DNA of 64,000 nucleotides, taken from assembly GCF_022539505.1 (NCBI RefSeq), contig NC_061508.1, forward strand, positions 35,892,256-35,956,255, read 5' to 3'. Of this stretch, positions 1-10,017 are shown in pieces. The stretch comes from Lolium rigidum (Eukaryota > Streptophyta > Magnoliopsida > Poales > Poaceae). A program made the translations under genes and the position numbers. Numbering within the stretch: position 1 is the stretch's first letter; each line of letters starts with the position of its first letter. The notes under the pieces were generated by a model. The model was not told the DNA's origin, made no database searches, and worked only from the letters and a program-made list of their open reading frames with translations.

Positions 1-515
1 TCAAAGGTCATGGTTTAGGGTTTATTTAATGTTATATTGGGTTTGGTAAAGTTTTTCAAACCATTTGTGCAAGGTAGGGGTGTTTAGGTCAAGTTTTGGA
101 AAATGGCTATGTGTCACAGATGCTCCTATGCATAGGTTTGATTTCTTTTTATTTTCTTTGGTTTCGACTTGGAATTGGTTTGAGAAGTACTAAGTAAGGT
201 TTATGAAGGTCTTCCAATCCTCTACATGAAGTGGAAAGGTCTAGGGTAAAGTTGTATAAAAATAGCCATAGGCACATATGTCCTTTTTCCTATTTAATTC
301 CTTTTATTTCATTTTAGCTAGGATGGTGAAAAGAGGGGTGAGGTTTAGGTTTTTGGAATTAGGTTCAATGCAATACATAAATAATCGTGGTAATATCACA
401 CATATAAGCATGCTCACTATGTATCACACTTAACTTAATAAAAGTTTTTGTTGGCTCTCATTTTTGGAAAAAGGAAATTCATTGTCTCTTTGTTTTAAAT
501 TTTTGGGATGTTACA
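1..515 (+). mobile_element. 3' end of an LTR (Gypsy-like, LTR ending GGGATGTTACA)
   Basis: The AT-rich sequence ends at 515 with ...TTGGGATGTTACA, the classic terminus of grass Gypsy LTRs that begin TGTAACACCCC. After it the composition changes abruptly to sequence rich in ATCGGC motifs that belongs to the next element. I read this as the right end of an LTR, probably of an element inserted into the Tat-like element to its right. The left end lies outside the window and no coding region is visible. The call rests on the terminus and the change of composition only; the boundary is an inference. Confidence 0.45.
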
Positions 516-1502
516 CTGTTGAAGGGATATTACTAAACCTTCACCGAGCAAGCAACGTGGAGGCCGATTCCAGCAATCGGCCAAAATTATCCTCACCATC
601 CATTTTGCCTGGGATCAACATTTGGCCCAACAGGGGCTACCTAAAGAGCCGATACCATCAATTCTTGACAGAATCGGCTCGGGGGGCACCTAGATGGGTG
701 AAACATGAGGGTATAAGGTGACACTATCATATATTGGGGCCGACACACAAATCGGCCTAGAAAATTCAAAAAAATTTTGAGCACAGCCGATGCAGGGCCA
801 TCGACTCAAGAGGAATAACTGTTACGATCAGAGGGAGATTTTAATGGAAGAAACTCCTCAATGGAGTAGTTTGGACGTGCAGATCAGGTCAAGGATGGAT
901 TGCGTTAGATTCGCCAAAGGAAAGGAGCCGATCTGACCAGCAGGGCGCTAAGAGCGGACTCGGAGAAACTCGGGGGCAGCTCGCCTTGAAAGCTCTCTCG
1001 CTTTGGGAAGCCGATTTATGTACAAATCGGTTGGCTCTGCATGATCAAGCCCAGGCTAGTTCAGCTAAGTTACGCGTCCTCGTTTCTATTTTTGCCTTGG
1101 CAAAGACTCGGGGGGCAGCAGGCCTGGTGGATGCTCTGTTTAAAAAGCCGATTGGGATACCATCGGCTGATCCTTCACTTACAACTTTCTTCACAGATGA
1201 TGAGTATTGAGGAGGATTATTGGGTTTGGTTGGAAAAGTTTAAAGGGTTTCCTGAAGATCCTGCATTTTCTGCCAGATTCAGAAAGTCATCAGTTGAAGA
1301 GGAGAAGAGCGAGTTTTAAAGGGCCGATGCGATGCTATCGGCTTATTACGCATTGGCAAAAAGGGGCGAATCGGCAAGGTCGGAAGAGGGAATCGGCAAA
1401 TCAAATTGGGGAAAAGTTCTTCATTAATAAGGGAGATTTCTTACATAGTAGAGCTAATTGCCCTCAAAAGGGGATACATTGCCCCGCCTACTTCTACGGG
1501 TC

Positions 1503-2039
1503 CTATACTAGGGGCCCTATCCACGGGCTGTTGTTGCCCTCGTCGTCGCCGTCATCGCCGCTGTCGGCGCTGCTCCCGGCCGGCTCGTCGTCACTGCTCC
1601 AGCGGCCGCCGGCAGGACCTTCATTGTCCTCATCTTCCGCGTCGTCGTCGTCGTCACTGTCGAAGTCACTCAGATTCCCCGGCCAGGGGCAATGGCGCTT
1701 GGCCGGCGGCTCGTCGGGGGAGCTGTCGTCGTCGTCGTCATCCTCCTCTTCCTCCTCCTTCACCTCCTCGGAGGTGGCCCCATCCCAGGGGAAGCAGTCA
1801 TCCTCGCTTTCTTCCACCGCTTCCTTGTCGGCGAGGAAGCGGAGGTCGCTCTCCCCATCAGTCAGGGACTTGTCGTCCTCCGACCAGATGGAGAAGTCAT
1901 GGTCTGACTCCTCCCCGGCCGCAATGGCGCGGCGGATGTTGGCCGCGTGGACCTCCGCCGGGTTGTGCTCCGGCGTCGGCTCGCGAGACGAAGAGGACTG
2001 GGTGGAAAGATCCGATGAGGCAGAGGAGGAGGAGGACAT
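1503..2039 (-). CDS. Antisense acidic ORF of the Tat-like element
   Basis: An open frame runs on the minus strand; it could start at 2249, but the ATG at 2039 is the better start. That ATG (MSSSSSASSDLS...) opens a compositionally uniform protein of about 178 residues, and the 70 residues before it look like untranslated sequence. The protein is Ser/Asp/Glu-rich, with runs of acidic residues (EEEEEDDDDDD), and a basic patch PPAKRH in the second half that could be a nuclear localisation signal. No enzyme domain is visible. Extra ORFs antisense to pol near the 3' LTR are established for Tat-lineage elements, and their function is unknown. The opposite frame is an equally long Ser-rich ORF, but it is only the mirror of the acidic codons. 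Confidence 0.55.
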   Translation of the reverse strand: MSSSSSASSDLSTQSSSSREPTPEHNPAEVHAANIRRAIAAGEESDHDFSIWSEDDKSLTDGESDLRFLADKEAVEESEDDCFPWDGATSEEVKEEEEEDDDDDDSSPDEPPAKRHCPWPGNLSDFDSDDDDDAEDEDNEGPAGGRWSSDDEPAGSSADSGDDGDDEGNNSPWIGPLV

Positions 2040-2104
2040 GATGGCGCAGGAGGGTTTTTGGGTGCTAATGCGAAGGAGATGCAGAGGAGAACTGTTTGGG
2101 GCGG

Positions 2105-2114
2105 TTAAATAAAA
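2105..2114 (-). promoter_or_regulatory. TATA-like box upstream of the antisense ORF
   Basis: Read on the minus strand this is TTTTATTTAA, 66-75 bases upstream of the ATG at 2039. That spacing fits a TATA box with a short 5' leader. It suggests that the antisense ORF has its own promoter inside the element, but this is inferred from motif and spacing only. Confidence 0.35.
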
Positions 2115-2311
2115 GAGGGCATGGTTGAAATTCAATGCCACAGCAGTTTCCGAGGAGGTGGTGCTAAAACTGTCGAATCGTGCAGAGGAGTTGAGAAGGC
2201 AAGTTATCATGATGAAGAACTCTGCGACGGTTCTGCTCTGCCACGACATGACCCGACGAAGGAAAGGCGTAATGATTTTGGAAATGTCATTTCCAAAACC
2301 AGGGGGGCATG

Positions 2312-3476
2312 TGTTATCACCAGAAATTGACCAAGTCGGAGGTGGGCCGCGATCAAGATGGACTTGAAGATATATGCGTAGAGAGATGTGTGAATCGGCC
2401 TTTTATACCAAGTTGGGCTAAACCGCCCATGTATCTGTAACATATTAGATCACATCTTAGTGTAGAGGTTAGAGTTTATCTCGTGCACGGTTTGGGGCAC
2501 GCCCACATTAGAAAGTCCCCTGGACTATAAATATGTATCTAGGGTTTATGGAATAAACAACAACCAACGTTCAACACAAACCAATCTCGGCGCATCGCCA
2601 ACCCCTTCGTCTCGAGGGTTCCTCCGGTAAGCACCATGCTGCCTAGATCGCATCTCGCGATCTAGGCAAGCACGAGCCTGCCTAGTTGTTCATGCGTTGC
2701 TCGTCGTCGAAGCCTTTTGATGGCGAGCAACGTAGTTATCATAGATGCGTTAGGGTTAGCATTGTTCTTGGTATCATATGCTTTCGTAGTGCAACCCTTG
2801 CGCATCTAGCCGTCCTTGTACCTCATCATGGGTGCAGGGACGGCACCCCGCTTGATCATCGTTTAGTAGATCTGATCCGTTACGTGTCGCTCCTTGATTC
2901 ATCAAGGATTAGTTTAATATCCGCAATAGTTAGGCCTTACAAAGGGTTGGAGGATCCAGCGGCATGCGGGGTGTAGTTTGCTGCCCCTAGACAGGACGTT
3001 CCGAGGATCAACCTAGTGTTGGTTTTTAGGCCTTGTCTAGGGCTGGCTTACGATCACCGTGCGTGAGCGCGAGGCCCAATCGTGAGTAGGATGATCCGAT
3101 TATGCGGTGAAAACCCCAGATCGTCGTGGATCTCATACGCTTCATCTTGATCAAGCAGGACCACCATATATTCGGCCACCTTGGCCGAATCATGGGTGGA
3201 TCGGCTCCATGAGCCGATTCACAGGACAACCTGAGAGCCGATCGAGGCTCGTATTTAACGTGTACGTGTGTGCCCCGCAGAAACTAAGCGAGGCATCATC
3301 CACACCTTCCCGACCAGGTATAGGTCGGTGGCACGCCCTGCAATTTGCATCGGCGCGCGACCAGGAGGCTTTGCGGGCCGTCGCTCTGAGGGACTGGGGC
3401 CAGCCGCAGCCCTAGTTGTTCCCGGCTCTACGGTGTTGACCAGTCACTGCCCGCCAGTGGGTTTCTGACGTCAACA
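2312..3476 (+). repeat. 3' LTR of the Tat-like element (TGTTATCACC...TCAACA)
   Basis: The sequence starts TGTTATCACC directly after the purine tract and ends ...GACGTCAACA, giving the TG...CA ends of an LTR of 1165 bp. CTATAAATATG near 2525 is a good TATA box, and AATAAACAACAACC follows shortly after. The 5 bp after the end (ACTAT, 3477-3481) are likely the target duplication, because the sequence resumes exactly inside another LTR type. The left copy of the duplication is outside the window. Confidence 0.7.
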
Positions 3477-4397
3477 ACTATATGTTGTGTTTGTCGGGAT
3501 CCGATGGATAGAGAATACTATGTTATGGTGATTATCAATCTATTACCTATGTGTTGTTTATGATCTTGCATGCTCTCCGTTATTAGTAGAGTCTCTGGCC
3601 AAGTTTTTGCTCTTAACTCCAAGAGGGAGTATTTATGCTCGATAGTGGGTTCATGCCTCCATTAAATCTGGGACAGTGACAGAAAGTTCTAAGGTTGTGG
3701 ATGTGTCTGTTGCCACTAGGGATAAAACATTGATGCTATGTCTAAGGATGTAGTTGTTGATTACATTACGCACCATACTTAATGCAATTGTCTGTTTCTT
3801 GCAACTTAATACTGGAAGGTGTTCGGATGATAACCTGAAGGTGGACTTTTTAGGCATAGATGCATGCTGGATAGCGGCCTATGTACTTTGTCGTAATGCC
3901 CAATTAAATCTCACTATATTTATCATATCATGTATATGCATTGTTATGCCCTTTTCTATTTGTCAATTGCCCGATCGTAATTTGTTCACCCAACATGCTT
4001 TAATCTTATGGGAGAGACACCTCTAGTGAACCGTGGACCCCGGTCCTATTCTTTACATCGCATACAATCTACTCGCAATACTTGTTTTACTATTTTCTTT
4101 GCAAACAATCATCTTCCACACAATACGGTTAATCCTTTGTTACAGCAAGCCGGTGAGATTGACAACCTCACTGTTTCATTGGGGCAAAGTACTTTGGTTG
4201 TGTTGTGCAGGTTCCACGTTGGCGCCGGAATCCCTGGTGTTGTGCCGCATCACATTTCACCACCATCAACCTTCAACGTGCTTCTTGACTCCTACTGGTC
4301 CGATTAAACCTTGGTTTCTTACTGAGGGAAACTTGCTACTGTGCGCATCACACCTTCCTCTTGGGGTTCCCAACGGACGTGTCAACTACACGCATCA
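3477..4397 (+). repeat. Right part of a TGATACGTC-type LTR, cut by the Tat-like element
   Basis: This segment is closely similar to the distal part of the LTR at 55525-57126. Both run through GGGATCCGATGG, a stretch with GGACTTTTTAGGCATAGATG, and the sequence GTTCCACGTTGGCGCCGGAATC. The segment ends at CGCATCA (4391-4397), matching the ...CCATCA end of that LTR. Its left part is missing because the Tat-like element inserted at ACTAT. No primer-binding site follows, so it is the 3' LTR or a solo LTR of an element that had inserted into the repeat-rich element to its right. Short ORFs here are not genes. Confidence 0.7.
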
Positions 4398-4651
4398 ACT
4401 ATTACTCCCATCAGGGAGCGCCGGCGTGCTGGAATTATTACTCCCATCGGGAGCGCTGGTGTATTGGAATTCAAGAAGATATGAAGACTATTAGTCCCAT
4501 CGGGAGCGCCGGTATGCTGGAATTATTACTCCCATCGGGAGCGCTGGGGTATTGGAATTCAAGAGGAAATGAAGACTTCTTATACCTGAAGTTATCATCT
4601 AAAAGCCTCTGAAAATACGAGTGCTGCAATGGATGGTAATCAACGGGGACA

Positions 4652-5011
4652 TTGCTCTTTTCCTTTGCTATAGATGCCTCAAAGAGTGCCGCAAATAGCA
4701 AGGATCATGAAGCAACAAAGACCTTGCTCTTTTCCTTTGCTATAGATGCCTCAAAGAGTGCCGCAAATAGCAAGAATCATGAAGCAACGAAGACCTTGCT
4801 CTTTTCCTTTGCTATAGATGCCTCAAAGAGTGCCGCAAATAGCAAGGATCATGAAGCAACGAAGACCTTGCTCTTTTCCTTTGCTATAGATGCCTCAAAG
4901 AGTGCCGCAAATAGCAAGGATCATGAAGCAACGGGGACCTTGCTCTTTTCCTTTGCTATAGATGCCTTAAAGAGTGCCGCAAATAGCAAGGATCATGAAA
5001 CACGTACGAAA
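4652..5011 (+). repeat. Tandem array, five 72-bp units
   Basis: Units start at TTGCTCTTTTCC at 4652, 4724, 4796, 4868 and 4940, an exact 72-bp period with very few differences; the last unit decays near 5000. Because 72 is a multiple of 3, one frame stays open through the array (4652-5071) and repeats a 24-residue unit (LLFSFAIDASKSAANSKDHE...). There is no upstream coding context, so the open frame may be only a consequence of the period. Confidence 0.85.
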
Positions 5012-5408
5012 ACGACCCACGGTCAAGACATGCATCGGTTGAAAGCAAAGTTGCACATACAACAGGTTTAGCAAGACCTGCAACACGAGCTGATCACTCA
5101 AACAATTTGCTGACCAACGAATACACATACGCAATTAAGATTTGCTCCTTCAAAATTTGCCAACGGCATTGACACGGTAAAAGTGCATATATATGTATCT
5201 ACCGAAAAACTTACAAACAATGGCATCAACGATGCTCAAGGTGCATTGACGATTGCCCCTTGAAATATACAACAATGTGTCAACGGCACTCGAAGAAAAC
5301 CGTAAACATCGGGTTGCTCGACTTGAGTCTACTCACGGTTGCAAGCATCGGTGCCCGGACTCGGGGCTACTTCCATCGGGAGCGCTGGACGCGCACCCGA
5401 TAAAATCA

Positions 5409-5656
5409 TCGGCTCCCCTCAGGGCCATCATCTCAATCATCGGCTCCCCTCAGGGCCATCATCCGAATCATCGGCTCCCCTTAGGGCCATCGTCTCAATC
5501 ATCGGCTCCCCTCAGGGCCATCATCCGAATCATCGGCTCCCCTCAGGGCCATCATCCGAATCATCGGCTCCCCTCAGGGCCATCGTCTCAATCATCGGCT
5601 CCCCTTAGGGCCATCATCTGAATCATCAACTCCTCTATCTATGGCATCATCAGAGT
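5409..5656 (+). repeat. Tandem array, seven 31-bp units plus a degenerate one
   Basis: TCGGCTCCCC recurs at 5409, 5440, 5471, 5502, 5533, 5564 and 5595, an exact 31-bp period (core TCGGCTCCCCTCAGGGCCAT). An eighth, diverged unit starts near 5626. CTCATC and CCGAATC variants alternate between units, which suggests that a two-unit block was amplified. Confidence 0.85.
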
Positions 5657-6075
5657 CATCGGCATCAAATTCTCGGAACTTGAAAAAGTTTACGATGTTT
5701 GACCTAGCATTTTTTACACCATGTACATAACTATTTCATATTTATCTACAGGCTCGGGGGCTACTCCCTTCGGGAGCGCTTGCCGCGCACCCGATAAAAA
5801 ATATATGGCAATCTCGCCAACAAAGAAGAATAAAGTTGAAGACATCGGCATCAACAATAAAGATCTTGGAGTAGAAAAACTTGAGTCTATGCGTGGCTGC
5901 AAGCACCCGCCCATAGACTCGGGGGCTACTCCCATCGGGAGCGCTTCGCGCACCCGACAGAAAGCAACTTCGACTCTACATCAAGCACAAGATTCAACAG
6001 ATGATCAAGACATTCGGCGAAGACACCTTTAGTCCCTGCCCGAAGCTTCACTTCGGCCAGACACTCGGAGGCTAC

Positions 6076-6556
6076 TGACGTGGGCATAACCCTTCGGGTA
6101 CTCGACATTGCCATACCCGGTGCAAGCTATGAAGCTGGACCAACACAAGGACTCGACAAGCTTGACCTGCACGCACCTCAACTTGGACTACAAGGAAAGA
6201 AGACTCCAATATGAATCCTACTAGGACTCTTGTAAACCCTAGCTTGGCTGATATATAAAGCCAGGCAGGGGCACCCCTTGGACACACACAATCAGAAAAC
6301 ATAATTTTAGAGGCAACACGCCTAGACACCGCAACCCGCGGATTAGAACTAGACTAGATCCAACAACTCCGCCTATGGCGGCCCCCTGTACTCATATATT
6401 CATATAGTGGATTGCTAGCAGGACGTAGCGACCCTCCACCGCGGGGGCGTGAACCTGGGTACGTCGTGTACCGCCTCGTTCCCGGAACTTCCGTCGTCGC
6501 CTTTCTCTAAAACCCAAGCCCCTCATGGTGGGCATTGCCGAGGAACCGCCTCGACA
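6076..6556 (+). repeat. 3' LTR of the repeat-rich element (TGACGTGGGC...TCGACA)
   Basis: It starts TGACGTGGGCATAACCC immediately after the purine-rich GGAGGCTAC and ends ...CGCCTCGACA, giving a 481-bp LTR with TG...CA ends. TATATAAA at 6252-6259 is a clear TATA box. The downstream boundary is supported by the change to unrelated sequence at 6557. The 5' LTR is not in the window. Confidence 0.65.
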
Positions 6557-6746
6557 CCCCCTCTCACGTGTGACGGGAAGACGAGAAGACAAGTCAACAC
6601 GTGTAGAGAGGCAAAGAGGCAGAGGAAGGCCGGATACACACGGCAGGAAAAAGGCAGCGGGAGGCCGGATACACACGGCAGGAGGCTGCGGGGATTTTTT
6701 TAGAATAAATTGTGAAATTCAGGATTTGAACTCGAGACCTGGGGCT
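6557..6746. other. Short spacer between the LTR and the solo LTR
   Basis: No gene is seen. It contains a direct repeat of GAGGCCGGATACACACGGCA-like sequence (about 6622 and 6662). It ends in CTCGAGACCTGGGGCT, which continues at 8280 (CTGATACCATG...) once the solo LTR is removed. Confidence 0.5.
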
Positions 6747-8279
6747 TGCTAGCGTGTAGAAGCTTCCTTGTGACGGTACAGCACACGTCCGTTGGAAACC
6801 CCAAGAGGAAGGTATGATGAGCACAGCAGTAAGTTTTCCCTCAGTAAGAAACCAAGGTTTATCGAACCAGTAGGAGATGAAGGCCACGTGAAGGTTGTTG
6901 GTGGAGGAGTGTAGTGCGGCGCAATACCAGTGATTCCGGCGCCAACGTGGAACCTGCACAAAACGTATGGTGTGGAGAATGATGTTTGTTTGCGAAGAAC
7001 AACAAAGAACAGAGATTGCAGTAGATTGTATTTCACATGTAAAAGAATGGACCGGGGTCCACAGTTCACTAGTGGTGTCTCTCCAATAAGATAAATAGCA
7101 TGTTGGGTGAACAAATTACATGTGGGCAATTGACAAATAAAGATTCATATACATATCATGATGATCACTATGAGATTTAACCAGGGCATTACGACAAAGA
7201 ACATAGACCGCCATCCAGCATGCATCTATGCCTAAAAAGTCCACCTTCAGGTTAGCATCTGCACCCCTTCCAATATTAAGTTGCGAACAACAGACAATTG
7301 CATTAAGTATGGTGCGTAATGTAATCAACACAAATATCCTTAGACAAAGCATCGATGTTTTATCCCTAGTGGCAACAGCACATCCACAACCTTAGAACTT
7401 TCTGTCACTGTCCCAGATTCAATGGAGGCATGAATCCACTATTGAGCATAAATACTCCCTCCTGGAGTTACAAGTATCAACTTGGCGAGAGCCTCTACTA
7501 GAAACAGAGAGCATGCAAGAACATAAACAACACATATATGATAGATCAATAATCAACTTGACATAGTATTCCATATTCATCGGATCCCACCAAACACAAC
7601 ATGTAGTATTACAAATAGATGATCCTGATCATGATAGGCAGCTCACAAGATCTAAACATGATAGCACAAGAGGAGAAGACAACCATCAAGCTACTGCTAT
7701 GGACCCATAGTCCAAGGATGAACTACTCACGCATCGGTCCGGAGGCGGGCATGGTGATGTAGAGCCCTCCGGTGATGATTCCCCTCTCCCGGCGGGTGCC
7801 GGAGGCGATCTCCCGAATCCCCCGAGATGGGATTGGCGGTGGCGGCGTCTGCGGAACTTTTCCGTATCGTGGCTCTCGGTACTAGGGTTTTCGCGACGGA
7901 GAGATTATATAGGCGAAAGGGCAGAGTCGGAGGGCGCTCGAGGGGCCCACCCCATAGGGGGGCGCGCCCTCCCCCTTGGCCGCGCGCCTTGTGGGGTGGG
8001 GCCCCCCTTGGCCCCTCTCCGTCTCTCCTTCGGTGCTCTGGAACCTTCCGCGGAAAATAAGACCGTGGGTTTTGTTTCGTCCAATTCCGAGAATATTTCC
8101 TGTGTAGGATTTCTGAAACCAAAAACAGCAGAAAACAGGAACTGACGCTTCGGCATCTTGTTAATAGGTTACTGCCGGAAAATGCATCAAAACATCATAA
8201 AGTGTGAACAAAACATGTATGTATTGTCATAAAACTAGCATGGAACATAAGAAATTATAGATACGTTGGAGACGTATCA
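6747..8279 (-). mobile_element. Solo LTR, minus strand, with 5-bp target duplication
   Basis: The 1533-bp LTR reads on the minus strand from TGATACGTCTCCAACGTATC (8279) to its CA end at 6747. It is flanked by GGGCT on both sides (6742-6746 and 8280-8284). It is closely related to the LTRs at 49890 and 55525. A TATATAA box lies on the minus strand near 7908. No internal region is present, so it is a solo LTR left by recombination between two LTRs. The ORFs in it are shadows. Confidence 0.85.
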
Positions 8280-8489
8280 GGGCTCTGATACCATGTTAAG
8301 CTTTATGCACTAGCCACTTGAACCAAAAGTCCGAACGGATGAAAAGGGGTAGGCAATCTACTTATACATGTCAACAAGATCAATGGGCACCAATATACCA
8401 AAGGCTATTATCTAGCCAATGCTATATATCCAAAATAGGTCATTTTTGTCAAAACAATCTCGAATCCATTAGGTCTAAAGAATTCCCAC

Positions 8490-8858
8490 TTTGCTACGCG
8501 ACAGGAGGCTTGCAGTAAGGATGTCGAGCGGGCATTTGGTGTGCTTCAAGCTCAATTTACAATTGTCCGGTACCCTGCTCTAAGCTGGTCTCACGACCAA
8601 ATGTGGGAGGTGATGCAGGCTTGTGTGATCATGCATAACATGATCACCGAGAATAACCGCAAGAATCATGCCCGGAGACATGTTGGTCCCTATGAGTGTC
8701 AGGGCCCTCTTGCGGAGGTTGATCATGAGTTACCTGCATATTTTGCTGATTTTCTTGCCATGCAAGCAGAGATCCGTGACAACAATGTTCATGATCAACT
8801 TCAAGCTAATCTCGTTGAGCATTTGTGGAGGATCAAAGGAAATGCCGCGGCACCTTGA
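8490..8858 (+). pseudogene. PIF/Harbinger transposase, C-terminal fragment
   Basis: One frame encodes RQEACSKDVERAFGVLQ, followed by ...FTIVRYPALSW..., a W-rich stretch and CVIMHNMI, and ends at TGA 8856-8858 after about 122 residues. This is the end of the plant Harbinger (DDE_Tnp_4 / plant transposon protein) transposase family, including the last catalytic-region motif DVERAFGVLQ. The N-terminal two thirds are absent; upstream sequence is out of frame and unrelated. No intact element is possible, so it is a dead fragment. Confidence 0.75.
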
Positions 8859-9122
8859 TCTAGCCCTACTTATTGCATTTGTTTAGTTGTTTTACTGTTT
8901 TTTGTATTTTAATTTAAAAACAATCTCTGCAAATATATTTATTTGTATGCTATATTTGATAAATGGTTGTGTCAAAAAAGCCTTAAAAAAAGTTTGGGGG
9001 CGACGTTTGGGGGACGCGGCTGGGGAGCGACGTCCCCCAAACGCAGCACAATAAAACACGTCCCCAAACACTTAATTTGGCGCCGTTTGGGAGATGATTT
9101 GGGGACCTAAGTGGAGATGCTC
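8859..9122 (+). mobile_element. 3' terminal region of the Harbinger element
   Basis: After the transposase stop there is AT-rich trailer, then a GC-rich stretch with GTTTGGGGGCGACGTTTGGG. The end is GTGGAGATGCTC at 9122, whose reverse complement GAGCATCTCCAC is a Harbinger-type terminal repeat. It is followed by TTA (9123-9125), the usual 3-bp target. The 5' end is not found. Confidence 0.65.
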
Positions 9123-9125
9123 TTA

Positions 9126-9688
9126 CCTTGTCGACGTTTGGTGCGTGCTCGGTCCTTTATGTTTAGGCCGGACTTGTGCCTTTTGTGGAAACAATGCTTC
9201 AGGTTGCGATGTTTATGGGCTTATATCACACGGGATGTTTCACATAACTATAGTCCATGACATGTGGCCCACATATGTCATCAGACGAGTAATTATTGAT
9301 GAATTCTCAAACAAGAAAGTTGAGTTACTTATGGACGAGGCGTTTTTACACCTCAGAGCCATATGCTTTCGGTTTTTTAAATAATGTTAATTGACGCATA
9401 CATCTTATTATATGTGCTTATAAAGTCGTTTCATGAAAAACAGACCTTTTTTGTGTCGTGTGCAAAAATAGATAAATATTGGTTCTTAAAAAAAATTACC
9501 GGATATTTCTTTATCTTTTTTCACAAATACATATAGTGTCAATACATACGCGTCAATTTTTATTCAATTTTTTGTACATTTTGATTTTTTTCCTCAGGAT
9601 CATGTGCTCCCAAATTTAGAAGTGATTTTCCGAGTTATTGAGAACTTACATTCAGATATAATATAACTGAAATTAATTTAGCTCCGAA
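9126..9688. other. Intergenic, no gene seen
   Basis: The sequence is AT-rich and ends at the assembly gap. A short forward ORF (9094-9384) resembles no family that I recognise. Confidence 0.5.
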
Positions 9689-9788
9689 NNNNNNNNNNNN
9701 NNNNNNNNNNNNNNNNNNNNNNNNNNNNNNNNNNNNNNNNNNNNNNNNNNNNNNNNNNNNNNNNNNNNNNNNNNNNNNNNNNNNNNNN
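9689..9788. other. Assembly gap (100 N)
   Basis: Exactly 100 undetermined bases, the conventional size for a scaffold join of unknown length. Sequence order across it is not proven by the window itself. Confidence 0.98.
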
Positions 9789-10017
9789 AAATTTCCCTAA
9801 CTCACATTGCCAAACCCTAAGTGCAAAATGAGAGAGAACCTCGATCCCTCTTAGGTTTAGTTGCAATAAGGCGCGAAAATTTCCCCCGTTTTGCAATGAA
9901 ATGCACATCCCATTTCTAAATCTACCCTTCGTTGTTCCTATGTTCTGGGTTATTACACGTCTACAGGTGGTCGCCAATGACAAATTCTACCTTCTGGATT
10001 TTGTACATGATAATGAT

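Larger units (their letters stand above)
516..2311 (+). mobile_element. 3' internal region of a Tat-like Gypsy retrotransposon
   Basis: This stretch leads directly into the 3' LTR at 2312. It is rich in repeated CCGAT/ATCGGC motifs, as is the LTR. It has no sense-strand ORF with recognisable gag or pol domains. The forward ORFs over 1207-2112 are low-complexity shadows of the minus-strand acidic ORF. A purine-rich tract ending AGGGGGGCA (2301-2309) lies next to the LTR and is the likely polypurine primer for plus-strand synthesis. A large antisense ORF just upstream of the 3' LTR is the layout known for Tat-lineage Ty3/Gypsy elements. The gag-pol part lies left of the window or was lost. Confidence 0.6.
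4398..6075 (+). mobile_element. 3' internal region of a Gypsy-like element rich in tandem repeats
   Basis: Many copies of CTCCCATCGGGAGCGC, itself an imperfect inverted repeat, alternate with short spacers at 4405-4560, 5365-5395, 5760-5790 and 5925-5945, often preceded by ACTCGGGG. Two exact tandem arrays lie inside and are listed separately. The stretch ends in GGAGGCTAC just before the LTR at 6076, a purine-rich primer site. No gag or pol domain is seen. I infer that this is non-coding DNA of a truncated LTR element. Confidence 0.6.

Noticed and set aside
1207..2112. Long plus-strand Ser-rich ORF
   Set aside because: It is the complement of the acidic minus-strand ORF; runs of Ser/Arg come from the mirrored GAC/GAG codons.
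4652..5656. CRISPR-like arrays
   Set aside because: Units are contiguous with no unique spacers, and the genome is eukaryotic. They are minisatellites.
9678..9983. ORF across the N gap
   Set aside because: It depends on 100 undetermined bases.
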